Of a stretch of DNA of 50,000 nt, positions 10,329 through 19,245 are shown piece by piece. The position numbers were made by a program, and so were the translations under genes. Origin of the DNA: Prorocentrum cordatum (Eukaryota > Sar > Dinophyceae > Prorocentrales > Prorocentraceae). Below the pieces are notes generated by a model. It was not told where the DNA came from, did no database searches, and worked only from the letters and a program-made list of their open reading frames with translations. Where the stretch lies: positions 112,501 through 162,500 of the forward strand of contig CAUYUJ010017911.1 in assembly GCA_963575745.1 (NCBI GenBank), given 5' to 3'. How positions within the stretch are numbered: the first letter of the stretch is position 1; each line of letters starts with the position of its first letter.

Positions 10329-10349
10329 CTTGAGCCAAATGGCCACGGA
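10329..10349 (-). other. Relic dinoflagellate spliced leader at LINE 5' end
   Basis: On the minus strand the 21 nt read TCCGTGGCCATTT plus GGCTCAAG. The canonical 22-nt dinoflagellate SL reads CCGTAGCCATTTT plus GGCTCAAG after a variable first base. Differences are one A-to-G change and one missing T. It sits exactly between the GGA microsatellite and the LINE 5'UTR. Relic SLs in dinoflagellate genomic DNA are established signs that trans-spliced mRNA has been reverse-transcribed and reinserted. Confidence 0.88.
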
Positions 10350-10407
10350 TCCTCCTCCTCCTCCTCCTCCTCCTCCTCCTCCTCCTCCTCCTCCCCCTCC
10401 TCCTCCT
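10350..10407. repeat. (TCC)n microsatellite between head-to-head LINEs
   Basis: About 58 bp of TCC (one CCC interruption) separating the SL of the minus-strand LINE from the 5' end of the plus-strand LINE. No promoter motif is evident, although a shared bidirectional regulatory role cannot be excluded. Confidence 0.9.
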
Positions 10408-10547
10408 CTCAAGCAATATTGGACCGAGCGCGTCAGTTTGGCCGCGGTCTCGATCCAAGGCCTCTCACGTTCCCGCAGCGCTTGAGGAGCAGCGGGCTCC
10501 CTGTCATCACCAGGCAGGCAGTCCCGCTGGCCAAGAGAGGTTAGCTC

Positions 10548-11570
10548 ATGTCTGCAGTTCGCGCATGGAGCACGTGCAAGAAGTGTGGTACATACGAGTG
10601 GAAAGATGCACTACTCAAGGCGGATTGCAAATGCAGGAAATGCTCGTCGAAGGTGAAGCTCCACAAGAGCAAGCCTGACGGCAAGAACGCAGCGGCGGCG
10701 CTCATGGGCGCCTTGTCGGCGCCACCGTCCATGGAGACGCTGCTGCGCCAGGCCAGTCAGCTCGCCACGGACCCTGCGCAGCAGAAGGCGCTGGAGCTGC
10801 AGGCGCAGGAGGCGGCGAGCAGGGCCAAGGCGCAGGAGCGGACGGCAGTGGCGGCACCAGCGCCCGCCGAGGCAGTGAGGCGCGCCGAGGGCGCGTGGAA
10901 GGACGCGAAGCTGAAGTATGATCAAGCTGCAGCTCAGACCAGCCGTTGCAAGGACAACCTGGCGAGGGCGGAGGTCAAGGAGGCAGAAGCGTTGAGGAGC
11001 CTTGCCTTGGCCGAGATAAGTAAAAGGTCAGCAGCAGCGGCTCTCGACAAGGAGGTCGGTCTATCCACTCAGGCCGACGCCAAGGTACAGGGCGAGCAGC
11101 AGCAGCAGCAGCACCTGCAGGATTCTCCTGTCAACATCGGTTTCACGTGGGACGAGTCGTTGTTCGCATCCCTCGACGAGATCGAGTGTGAGGAGAGCGA
11201 GCGGAATGCATTGAAGCAGTTCGAGAAGGATCTGAAGGCGACACGAGACACGTTGGCCAGTAAGTCAGCGGACATCTCGAAGTGGAATGCCAAGATCCAG
11301 GAGCTCAAGCGCGCCATCGATGAGCGCGCGGCCAAGAAGAGGAAGATGGAGGCGGAGAAGGGCGAGGACGTCGGCGGGGGCGGTGCGCCAGGGGCGCCTA
11401 CGGCAGCAGCCACGGCGCCTGGGCAGCCAGCTACGCCAGCGGACGCAGAGCCCTCATCCGACGAGGCGAAGCAGGAGATGGATCGCATCAAGCAGGCACA
11501 GCAGGCAGCTGAGGCGGCAGCGCGCGCGGCGCAGTCGGCCAGTGGAGCTGGTGCCAGCGGAGCAGCCTGA
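10548..11570 (+). CDS. LINE ORF1-like zinc-ribbon/coiled-coil protein (340 aa)
   Basis: The predicted protein begins with a cysteine finger C10-x2-C13-x15-C29-x2-C32 preceded by Trp7, then a Lys-rich basic patch (about residues 36-46). Long Ala/Glu/Lys/Gln-rich helices with heptad character follow (about 60-280), with a Gln run near 183. The tail is Ala/Gly/Pro-rich. It is the positional equivalent of ORF1 in the neighbouring minus-strand LINE and is probably a nucleic-acid-binding partner of the replicase. The ATG at 10548 is the first in frame after the TCC tract, giving a ~135-nt leader. The TGA at 11568-11570 is the only stop between this frame and the endonuclease frame downstream, so the ORF may once have been continuous with it or be read through. 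Confidence 0.7.
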   Translation: MSAVRAWSTCKKCGTYEWKDALLKADCKCRKCSSKVKLHKSKPDGKNAAAALMGALSAPPSMETLLRQASQLATDPAQQKALELQAQEAASRAKAQERTAVAAPAPAEAVRRAEGAWKDAKLKYDQAAAQTSRCKDNLARAEVKEAEALRSLALAEISKRSAAAALDKEVGLSTQADAKVQGEQQQQQHLQDSPVNIGFTWDESLFASLDEIECEESERNALKQFEKDLKATRDTLASKSADISKWNAKIQELKRAIDERAAKKRKMEAEKGEDVGGGGAPGAPTAAATAPGQPATPADAEPSSDEAKQEMDRIKQAQQAAEAAARAAQSASGAGASGAA

Positions 11571-12545
11571 CGGTCCAGCTCAGCCGAAGGAAGGTCGACG
11601 CCTTCGGCATCAGGAGCGGGCGAGTCGGCAGGGGAGTCAGAGGACACCCATCAGGGAGATGAAGAATGCAGGATGTTCTTCGCGAACATCACCATGCTCG
11701 GGCGGCAGGCTTGGAAGTTCCTATCCAGCAAGTCGCATCTGGATCAGTACCAGTTCATGGGTTTAGTCGAGACGCATCTCGTGGGGCGAGGGGCCACTCG
11801 CGACGAGTGGGCCAAGAAGGCTCTGAGTCTTCACTGGCGTTTCTTGGACAACGGGGCGCGTCCAACGGGCAATGGCAGCTCAGCAGCTGGTCAAGCCCGC
11901 GCTTATGAAGGGGGTGAGCTTTTTCTTGCACGCAATTACCGACATGTTCACAAGTTTGTGGATAAACCTCGGGATCTACCTAGTTTCTGTATCCCTGGTG
12001 GCGTGGACTACGATGGCTTCATGGCCGTCACGGTGCACCAGCAGGGGTACTCATTCGTGCTCATCGTGTGCTACGGCTACTGCTCAGTCGGTTTCGGTGG
12101 CGACAATGTGGGGCGCATGGCACGCCTCGGCGCTTTCGTGAATTGCTTGCAACTGCCATGGACTATCGTGGGTGACTGGAACATCGACGTCAGTCAAATG
12201 TCAGAGTCGAGGTATCTCAAGAGGCTGGGTGGGCATGTAGTGAGATCGCCTGTGCAGCGCACATGTGTCAGTAGTAAGGGTCAGTCGCACATCGATCATC
12301 TTGTAGCTAGTTCGTCCTGTCTGCCATATATCAAATCAGTCGAGGCGGTAGAAGCCGTCCCATGGAAACCCCACTGTGGGCTAGCCATCACTTTTCGGCA
12401 GTCAGGTTTGCAATTAATAACTCGTTCCTTGTGTGTAGCGCCGCGTATGCCCCAAGCGAGCAGGCCGGTGACGCAACCCACCTTGGGTTCGAAGTCGCAT
12501 CGGGCCAAGCAGGAGCTGTTTTTTTCGTCGCGAGGTGGCTCGTGA
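11571..12545 (+). pseudogene. LINE APE-type endonuclease segment
   Basis: Open in the same frame as ORF1, directly after its TGA; the first ATG is at 11673. The ~290-aa product has the hallmarks of the exonuclease-endonuclease-phosphatase fold: GLVETHL (catalytic Glu), VGDWNID (Asp/Asn pair), SHIDHLVAS (Asp) and PHCGLAI (His). It would nick target DNA for target-primed reverse transcription. The frame ends at 12543-12545, shortly after a run of seven T (12519-12525). Six T would carry it straight into the following linker frame, so a one-base expansion is the simplest explanation for the break. Classed as a pseudogene because it is separated from the RT by frameshifts. Confidence 0.78.
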
Positions 12546-13839
12546 GAAAGACAGGGCTGCGTGTGGTGAACTGTTTTCCGATCTCCTCCAGCCTGAGCCC
12601 ACCCGAGCTGCCTCTAGGGACGGCGAAGTTTCGTTCGAGGCCTCTGGGGACGCTCTTGAGGGCGGACCGCAGCAGGCGGCGGGAGAGGAGGTCGAGGATT
12701 TAGATGTTCATTTTAGTTTCGAGCTCGAGGAAGAAGAGGATCCTTGGGCCGACGAGTCTTCCTTTGTTCCCGCGGGGCCCGTTGTAAACTATGCCCAGGT
12801 TTTGGAGCCGCCTTCACCGTCGGCTCCGATGCCTGGGCGGGGCCCTGTGCAGGAGCGCACTGAAGTCAGAGTATCAGGATCCGCGTCGCAGTCGCACAAT
12901 TACGCGTCTGAATCTTTGGGGGAGAGTGGAGCCCTAACCAGCAATCGTCCTCAGGGGTCCGATGCCAGCGGAGCTGGCACGAGCCTTCCGAGCTCTGCTG
13001 CTGGGGCTGATGCTGTTCCGTCTTACCCCGTCTCCTCTGCTACGTGGTCGGCTGATTTGGCTCAAGCTTCTTGGGAACCACACTCTCTCCAGCAGGTCTG
13101 GCCAGCAAGTCGGGAATCTCTTGCTTTTGCGGCTGGGCGGCAGTTCATATTACATGTCAGCAGCAGATACGCCACGTGGGTGAGCACAGTGGAGCTTGCC
13201 ATTGCTACGCATCACGGTCAAGAGGCTTCGAGGACTTCCAGAGCGAGAGGTTTCGATCTCCGAGTGGTGCCAGCCAAGCAAGCAGCTCATGTTCGTATGC
13301 AGCCCGTGGCGGATACGACGGCGGCGCGGTGGAGTAGCGCGCACACCATCGTGCAAAAAGTATTGCGACACAGGACACGCCAGAATGGAGCTGTACAGGT
13401 GGATCATCTATGTACTGCATTGGGCACGTTGTTGGATGCAGTACCAGAGTCGATTTCAAGTTATACAGTCACATCTTCATGTGCGGGTTCGTGGTCGTCG
13501 ATTGCTCTTGAGCTTCGAGGGCTACCAGACGCTACACTCGAGCGTCTTCAGCAGCTGGAGGCGTGGGCCTTTCGCGGGGCCAAGCGGGCGCATGCACGGG
13601 CTGCCGCCAGCTCGCTCAGGGGATTTCAGGAGTGGATTGCGTCGGTGGACTCCATTGGCGCTGTGCACCGTAGCACCAAAGATCCACCACCCCAGGTTGA
13701 TGAGTTGCATATTCAGAAGGAGGGAGGAGCCGAAGTTTTAGTTCACCCGGTGGACATCGTGGACCACAAGGTGGCCAAGTTTCGGGACCTCTGGAGATCT
13801 GAGCCTTTTATCTTATCAGGAGATCATGGAAGTTTGTGA
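12526..13839 (+). pseudogene. LINE endonuclease-to-RT linker region (frameshifted)
   Basis: About 434 codons open in a frame shifted by one base from the endonuclease and by another from the RT. There is no ATG at its beginning (first codon in a long frame is GTG), which fits an internal segment of a longer polyprotein. The N-terminal part is acidic and Ser/Pro-rich. The last ~60 residues (VAKFRDLW) resemble the helical linker preceding the RT in related elements. It ends with a stop at 13837-13839 inside the start of the RT frame; an indel around 13800-13825 would reconnect them. Confidence 0.65.
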
Positions 13840-16744
13840 TATGATTCGGGAGCATGCGCGAGTGGAGCAGTTGGAGCCACTTACGGCGGCGGATCTGCGC
13901 CTTGCGGCAGCCGCAATGAAACCCAGAGCGGGGCTCGGCATTGATCAGATGTCGCCGCTGGATTTCGAGAGGCTCACAGATTGTGCACTGGTTGAGTTAT
14001 GTGAGGTCTATCGCTTGGTGGAAGAAGGGTTGTCATGGCCGTGGCAGGTGCTCACTGTTATCGGTCGCCTCTTGGGTAAGAAATCTGGAGGCGACCGCGC
14101 CATCGGGTTGATCGCCATGTTTTGCCGGCTGTGGAGTATGGCGAGAGAAGGACAAGTGCGTCAATGGGCTCTGGATGAGGAGCCTATATGGGACGCTGCT
14201 GTGGCCAACAACAGTGCGCTTCGGGAAGCGTACGTTCGGGCGCTCGAGGAAGAATTGCATGCTCGTCTAAGTGTACCACACGGGCATGCGCTCGTGGATG
14301 TTCATGCGTTATATGATAGCATAGCGTGGCCGCATTTAGCACGAGGGGCTCTTCGGCTGCGAGTTCCGCCGACAATTTTATTCTTGGAATTGCAGATTTG
14401 TTTGAGTCTGAGAATGGTGGCGCAGGTCTCAGCATATTCACTTCCATTCCAGCCGACACGATCGGTAGTGCAGGGTTTGAGGAGTGGAACAAGATTTGCT
14501 CGCTGCATGAGTTACTGGGTTCTCCATCGTCTGTGCACAGTTCATCCGTCGCTGTCCGAGCGCTTGTGGATAGATGACCTGTCCATGCGCTCGGTAGGCT
14601 CGCGACGACAGGTGCGTCTCACGATGGTCAAGGGTATTTGCAGCGCGGCGAAGTACATGAAAAGTCAAGACTTGACGATTTCTCCAAAGTCGACGGTCAC
14701 GTGCTCACACAGTGTTGATACGAAGGCTGTTGTCCAGCAGTTGAGGCGCAAAGGCATTGCGGTGCAGGGGGCTTTGCAGGCGGCACATCTGGGCGTCGAC
14801 CTCGGAGGGGGTCGAAGGCACGCTCGAGACACAGCATGGAAGCGAGTCGCCAAGGCGAAGCCTCAGCACTCGAAGCTTCGGCGTTGTGCACGGGCGGCTT
14901 GTCGGTATGCGACGACGGCGAAGGTGCAGCGGGCTGGGCCTCAGGCTGCAGCGGTGCACGGCCACCAGGTGCACGGTTGCTTTGGTGAGTCCATGGTGGT
15001 GCAGCGGCGCAGGCTTGCAGCTGCTGCGAGTTCGGCGAGGAGAGGTCGTTGTACTACAACGCTTCTGGAGCTACGGCTGCCTGGATCGGACCCAGGCCTT
15101 GTATTACCACGGCAGAGTATTGCTCAATGGTTGCAGGTGTGGAGGTCTAAGCCTCGGTTGCATCAAGGCATCCAGCGTGTGTGGAATGTAACGGTGCAGT
15201 TGTTGTCGACGATGCCCGAGGCTCAGAGATCTCGACACATCAGAGGTCCTGTTTCGACGACGATCGCGTATTTGTTGCAGGCGGGTTGGCTCCCATCATC
15301 AGCAGACGAATGGGACACCACAAATGATCGTACACAAGATCGGCATGTTTGGAATTTCTCTTCAGCTGAAATTGTTGGGCATGATCAAGTGGCGCCTCTA
15401 CTGGATGAGTTCGTGGAGTCGCTCGCGGCAAAACAATGGCGAGAGACAGCCAAGTTGTATTGTGGCGAAGGCATGGCTGGTGGTGTGGACTGTGCCAGTT
15501 ATCGGCAGTTTCTATCGTGTCTCGGCCAGGCATATAAAGGGAGACAGCTGGTTGAACTGATGATATCCATTGCTGTGGGCGGGTCCTGGCCCAACGAGCG
15601 GAAGTTTGCTGCTAAGGTGAAGGGTTGTGTATCCAATGTGTGCGATCGTTGCAAGGAATCTGTGGAAACGGCCTTTCATCGTACATGGGAGTGTTCAGCC
15701 AATGACGGAGGTCGAGCCTTTTCAGATTCTGATTATCTAGTGGCGAGAGCAGGTGCGGAGCGAGAGAGTGCGACATGTTTCTGGACCAGGGGCCTCATCC
15801 CGTCCGCGTGGACGTGGGTGCCAGAGCCCGCACAGACGCCGCAGTGGGAGGTTGGCAACATGAGTCACCTTCACAGCGGCTGTCTGGGTTCAGGAACAAG
15901 GTCAGCACCGCTTCTGGTGTTCGGCGACGCCTCAGGGGGAGCAGAGTCACGAGATGTTCGTCTTCGGCGAGTCGGGCTGGGGCTTGCTGTTATTGATTCG
16001 TTTTCGCCTGTATCCTTGAGGCCGTACATGTTGGGACCTCTGTGGGGGCCGCAGTCCAAGCAGACGGTGCCGAGGGGCGAGCTCTGGTGTCTGGCTACGG
16101 CCATCGAGTATTCAACAGGGGTATTGGTCTATGTGACCGACAATGCTGAAGTTTGTCGCGGCTGGTGGCAAGCGAAGCATTCACGACCCGCGGACCAGAA
16201 TGCTGACGTCTGGAGGGTCATCCATGAACTCCTCCAGAGCCAAGGCCGATCCCAGGCAGATGTGATTGTGTTGCAGGTGTCCTCTCATCTATCACCGACG
16301 GAGTACCTCGGTCGTGGTATTGCGAGCTGGCTGGTGCAGGGCAATGAGGTTGCGGACAAGTTAGCAGATGCTGCAGCAGGAAAGTGTCGTATTCCAGAGC
16401 AACATCGTGGTCGAGTGCTGGCAGTGGAGCGCGATGCAGCGCACGTTCGACGGCGGCTGCTGCGGGCCGCCCTGCTGGTCATCAAGTTCGAGACCCAGCA
16501 GAAGCAGGAGGCGAGGAGAGTGAGAATGGCTGAGGGTTTGCCTTCTGGAGTCCCTCCCCCGCCTCCTCCCCCTCCGCCTCCCCCCGCTCCTAATATTGTT
16601 GCACGCTTCGCGACGGCACATTGTTTAGGTGATGACGGGAAGTCTTGTACGGTGTGTAGGGGTAGTGCTTCGAATGCGAGTGTGAAGGCCTGGCTTGAGT
16701 GTGTGTGTGTGTGTGTGCACGTCCCTGGAAAATGTGAATGGTAG
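13826..16744 (+). pseudogene. LINE reverse transcriptase, RNase H and first zinc module
   Basis: The 972-aa open segment starts with ATG at 13826 but belongs to a longer ancestral ORF. RT landmarks: MKPRAGLGIDQMSP (about 31-44), ALVDVHALYDSI (motif A, Asp158), TRSVVQGLRSGTRFA (motif B region), and LWIDDLS (motif C, Asp250-Asp251, with Ile before DD). A zinc knuckle C606-C609-H618-C623 has exactly the spacing of the first LINE. RNase H residues are GDASGG (Asp701), RGELWC (Glu752), VTDNAE (Asp772) and NEVADKLAD (Asp844). A proline run follows (about 888-898), then the first C-x2-C-x14-C module, ending at Cys 16700-16702. Here a (TG)n run begins and the frame soon stops. The second zinc module is found 2.3 kb downstream. 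Confidence 0.82.
16699..16718. repeat. (TG)n microsatellite
   Basis: Short TG run starting within the last cysteine codon of the first LINE zinc module, at the left edge of the inserted block. Confidence 0.9.
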
Positions 16745-16879
16745 AATCTTGAGGCTCCCCCGAGGACGATTTGTACATATTGCTGGTGGTTGGGCTCAGC
16801 CCTCACATTCGTTACACCGGACTCACTTCTATAGCGCTCACTTCTATAGTGCTCACTTTGAAATTGTGGTCCGGAAGGG

Positions 16880-17050
16880 GCCGCACATGCAGGCACATGC
16901 CGCACAGTCGCATGCACATGCCCATGCAAATATACAAAAGCCTCAACAGCATTGCCGCACATGCGCGCACATGCCACACCGTCCGACGCACAGTCGAATG
17001 CACGGTCAAGCAAAACTCTGAAAGCATAGACGCACATGCCCGCACATGCC
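16880..17050. repeat. GCACATGC-motif repeat field (left)
   Basis: CGCACATGC and CACATGCC motifs recur every ~10-25 bp, in the same orientation throughout. A matching field with the opposite orientation lies at 18640-18860. Confidence 0.75.
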
Positions 17051-17052
17051 GC

Positions 17053-18035
17053 AGAGATGTCGCAGGCGATAGTGGCCTGACCACCTGAGCTCGGGGCATT
17101 TCGCAACCCAGAGCTCCGAGGATGTCTCAGGCAAGCGTGGCCGGATCACCATGGGGCAGGGCATCTTGGAAACCAGAGTGGCGAGGATGTCGCTGGTCAA
17201 GGTGACCAGTCGACCATGGGGCAGGACACCTCCGAGGTCTGAGTTGTGAGGATGTCTCAAGCGAAAGTGGCCTGACCACCATGGGGCAAGAGATCTCTGA
17301 GGTCAGAGTTGCGAGGATGTCTCTGGGGAGAGTGGTCTGACCACCTCAGCCCAGGGCATCTCGGAGCCCAGAGTTGCGAGGATGTCTCAGGCAGGACTGG
17401 CCTGACCACCTGCTCAGGGCATCTCAGAACCCAGAGTTGCGAGGGTCTCAGGCGAAAAAGGCCGAGACACTATGGAGCAGGGCATCACTGAGGTCAGAGT
17501 TGCGAGGATGTCTCAGGCAAAAGTGGCCTGAACAGCTCAACTCAGGGCATCTCGGGCGAGGATGTCTAAAGCGAAAGTGGTCTAACCACCTCAGCTCAGG
17601 GCGTCTCGGAACCCAGAGTTCCGAGGATGTCTCAGGCGAAAGGGGCCGAGACACTATCGAGCAGGGCATCATTGAGATCAGGGTTGCGAGGATGTCTCAG
17701 GCGACAGTGGCTGACCACCTCAGCTCGGGGCATATCGGAATCGAGACTTGCGAGGATGTCTCAGGCGACAGTGGCCTGACCAGCAGGGGGCAGGAGATCT
17801 CTGAGGTCAGAGTTGCGAGGATGTCTCAGGCGAAAGTGGTCTAACCACCTCAGCTCAGGGCGTCTCGAAACCCAGAGTCCCGAGGATGTCTCAAGCGAAA
17901 GTGGCCGGGCCACCATGGGGCAGGGCATCTCCGAGACCAGAGTTGCGAGGATGTCTCAGGCGAAGGTGGCCAGATCACTTCATGTCAAAGCACGTCGGCC
18001 TCCAAATTGCCGACGACGTCTCACGCGGAACTGGC
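17053..18035. repeat. 65-bp minisatellite, about 15 copies, two alternating monomer types
   Basis: The marker GAGGATGTCTCAGGC recurs at 17118, 17183, 17248, 17313, 17378, 17441, 17504, 17558, 17623, 17688, 17752, 17817, 17882 and 17947, mostly at 65-bp intervals (54-65). Two monomer types differ after the shared GTGGCCTGACCACC core: one continues with CTCAGCTCAGGGCATCTCGG, the other with ATGGGGCAGGGCATC. From about 17558 to 17946 they alternate strictly, making a ~130-bp dimer. A lone copy in inverse orientation lies at 18205-18226. Open frames through the array are by-products. Confidence 0.92.
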
Positions 18036-18204
18036 CGGACGCGAACGCGCCGGCGTCCGGAGACGAACGCCGGCCCCGGCATTCTTGCACGTCCCGCACA
18101 TGCACTGCACAGGTACGCACAGTATTCGCACAGGCCGAGCTCGCCGGTGGCCGAGCCAGGCCAGCGATTCCGAGATTCCCTGAGCTCGGGCCGTCAAGCC
18201 ACTT

Positions 18205-18226
18205 TCGCCTGAGACATCCTCGCAAC
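18205..18226 (-). repeat. Isolated inverted copy of the minisatellite core
   Basis: Reads GCCTGAGACATCCTCGCAAC on the plus strand, the reverse complement of the array marker, about 250 bp beyond the end of the array and just before a TCC tract. Confidence 0.75.
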
Positions 18227-18230
18227 TCTC

Positions 18231-18425
18231 ACCTCCTCCTCCTCCTCCTCCTCCTCCCTCCTCCTCCTCCTCCTCCTCCTCCTCCTCCTCCTCCTCCTCC
18301 TCCTCCTCCTCCTCCTCCTTCTCCTCTGGCCGAGCCGAACAGGCAGGCTGGGCCAGTGGCCGGGGGCGCCCGCCTCCTCCGCCCCCCCCTCCTCCCCCCC
18401 CCCCCCTCCCCCCCCCCATCCCTGC
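18231..18425. repeat. (TCC)n and C-rich tract
   Basis: TCC microsatellite (18231-18325), then GC-rich sequence and poly-C/CCTCC stretches to about 18425. Confidence 0.9.
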
Positions 18426-18639
18426 TTCTCCGGCCGAGCTGAGAAGGCGCGCGGGAGAGTATTTTATTAGGCGGGCGCGCCACCGCCAGCTCACGAACCG
18501 GGCGAATAACCGCCCCCGCCAGCAGCGGGCGAGCCTAAACGCACAACAAACTCTTTCAGGAAGCCCTGGCACGCCCCAGGTTAGCTCTGCGAAGGCCAGG
18601 AGGCATTGGAGGCACAGGGGTCCCAGACAGCTCCTAGGG

Positions 18640-19012
18640 CATGAGCGTGCATGTGCATTGGGATGTGCACGCATGTGCGCCCGCGCGCTTCACCGCATGT
18701 GCGTGCATGTGCGGGCCCGCGCGGCCTCCCGAAGAGAGGTTGCGCAGGCATGTGCGTGCATGTGCCGATGACAGATCTGCGATTCTCGAACACCTCCCGC
18801 ATGTGCAAGCATGTGCGCGCATGTGCGTCGGACTGTGCGTGCATGTGCGTATGATGGATACATCAAAACACAGCGCACATGCCCCCGCACATGCCCGGGC
18901 ACGACGTGCACAGTAGGAAGTCCATCCAAGAAGGACCGCACAGGCCTGGCACATGACTGGCACATGCCGCGCACATGCGCGCACATGACAGCGCAAAAAC
19001 GGCCGCACATAC
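18640..19012. repeat. GCATGTGC/GCACATGC repeat field (right)
   Basis: GCATGTGCG motifs run in one orientation from about 18650 to 18860. From about 18877 the complementary orientation (CGCACATGC) takes over to 19000. Frames rich in His-Ala-Cys-Thr are translations of this repeat. Confidence 0.75.
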
Positions 19013-19029
19013 ACCCACCCAGGGGTATA

Positions 19030-19208
19030 GATGTGAGTGCGGTGTATATCATCACGTGTCTTTTGGCATCTGGTACTGTGCAGTGTGTGGCTATTTCGGC
19101 CAGTCCCAACTGAGAGGGCTGGGAGTGCCATGCAAGCCAGCTCTCATCACCAAGAGTCGTCGAGAGTATCTTGACCGAATCTCACGTGATCTCTTCCCCA
19201 AAGTTTGA
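19030..19208 (+). pseudogene. Displaced C-terminal zinc finger of the plus-strand LINE
   Basis: About 58 codons end in a normal stop at 19206-19208. The segment contains SFGIWYCAVCGYF, and the cysteines are spaced C-x2-C-x14-C (first Cys at 19077-19079). This is the spacing of both C-terminal modules in the intact LINE at 4546-9060 and of the first module at 16640-16702. The basic tail (DRISRDLFPKV) matches the position of LKMLRRGVDP in the intact copy. It is therefore read as the final ~55 residues of the LINE, pushed away by the inserted repeat block. Confidence 0.72.
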
Positions 19209-19245
19209 TGGGACGCGGAGTGGTTATTGACATCTGTCAAGGCGG

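Larger units (their letters stand above)
4480..10349 (-). mobile_element. Full-length LINE retrotransposon (minus strand), apparently intact
   Basis: A ~5.87 kb non-LTR element read on the minus strand. In order it has an SL relic (10329-10349), a 160-nt 5'UTR, ORF1 (zinc ribbon plus coiled coil), ORF2 (endonuclease, RT, RNase H, zinc module), and a short 3'UTR ending in a 9-bp tandem duplication (4480-4497). No long terminal repeats are visible. Both ends abut TCC/GGA microsatellite: plus-strand TCC ends at 4479 and restarts at 10350. Neither ORF contains a stop or obvious frameshift, and the catalytic residues are present, so the copy looks young. The SL at the exact 5' edge implies insertion of a complete trans-spliced transcript. 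The clade cannot be assigned without phylogeny; the EN-RT-RNase H order resembles I- and R1-group elements. Confidence 0.88.
16696..19041. other. Composite tandem-repeat block inserted in the LINE 3' end
   Basis: Sequence between the two halves of the LINE C-terminal zinc region. It is bounded by near-identical 8-mers, TGAGTGTG (16696-16703) and TGAGTGCG (19034-19041). Removing one 8-mer plus the intervening block (2338 bp) rejoins the zinc-module halves in the same reading frame. The block contains (TG)n, GCACATGC-type repeats, a 65-bp minisatellite, a TCC/C tract and a second GCATGTGC field. No transposase or terminal inverted repeat is visible, so its origin is unknown. Confidence 0.65.

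Noticed and set aside
10418-10455. CAGTTTGGCCGCGG...CCAAG as a possible second SL
   Set aside because: Only scattered matches; it needs several gaps.
9061-10458. N-terminal extension of the minus-strand LINE ORF2 (466 extra codons open upstream)
   Set aside because: It overlaps ORF1 in another frame, is Arg/Ser/Pro-rich without motifs and runs through the GGA microsatellite. The ATG at 9060 directly precedes recognisable endonuclease sequence.
13054-13066. GATTTGGCTCAAG, similar to the SL 3' half
   Set aside because: It lies inside the coding linker of the plus-strand LINE with no SL 5' half, so it is treated as chance.
17053-18035. CRISPR-like array
   Set aside because: The 65-bp units are contiguous homologous monomers without unique spacers. 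This is a minisatellite in a eukaryotic context.
16704-19033. Terminal inverted repeats for the block inserted in the LINE
   Set aside because: The block ends (TGTGTGTG... and ...GGTATAGATG) are not complementary; only the 8-bp border repeats are seen.
18634-19131. 165-codon His/Cys/Ala-rich minus-strand frame as a cysteine-rich protein
   Set aside because: The cysteines and histidines come from the GCACATGC repeat; both strands are open.
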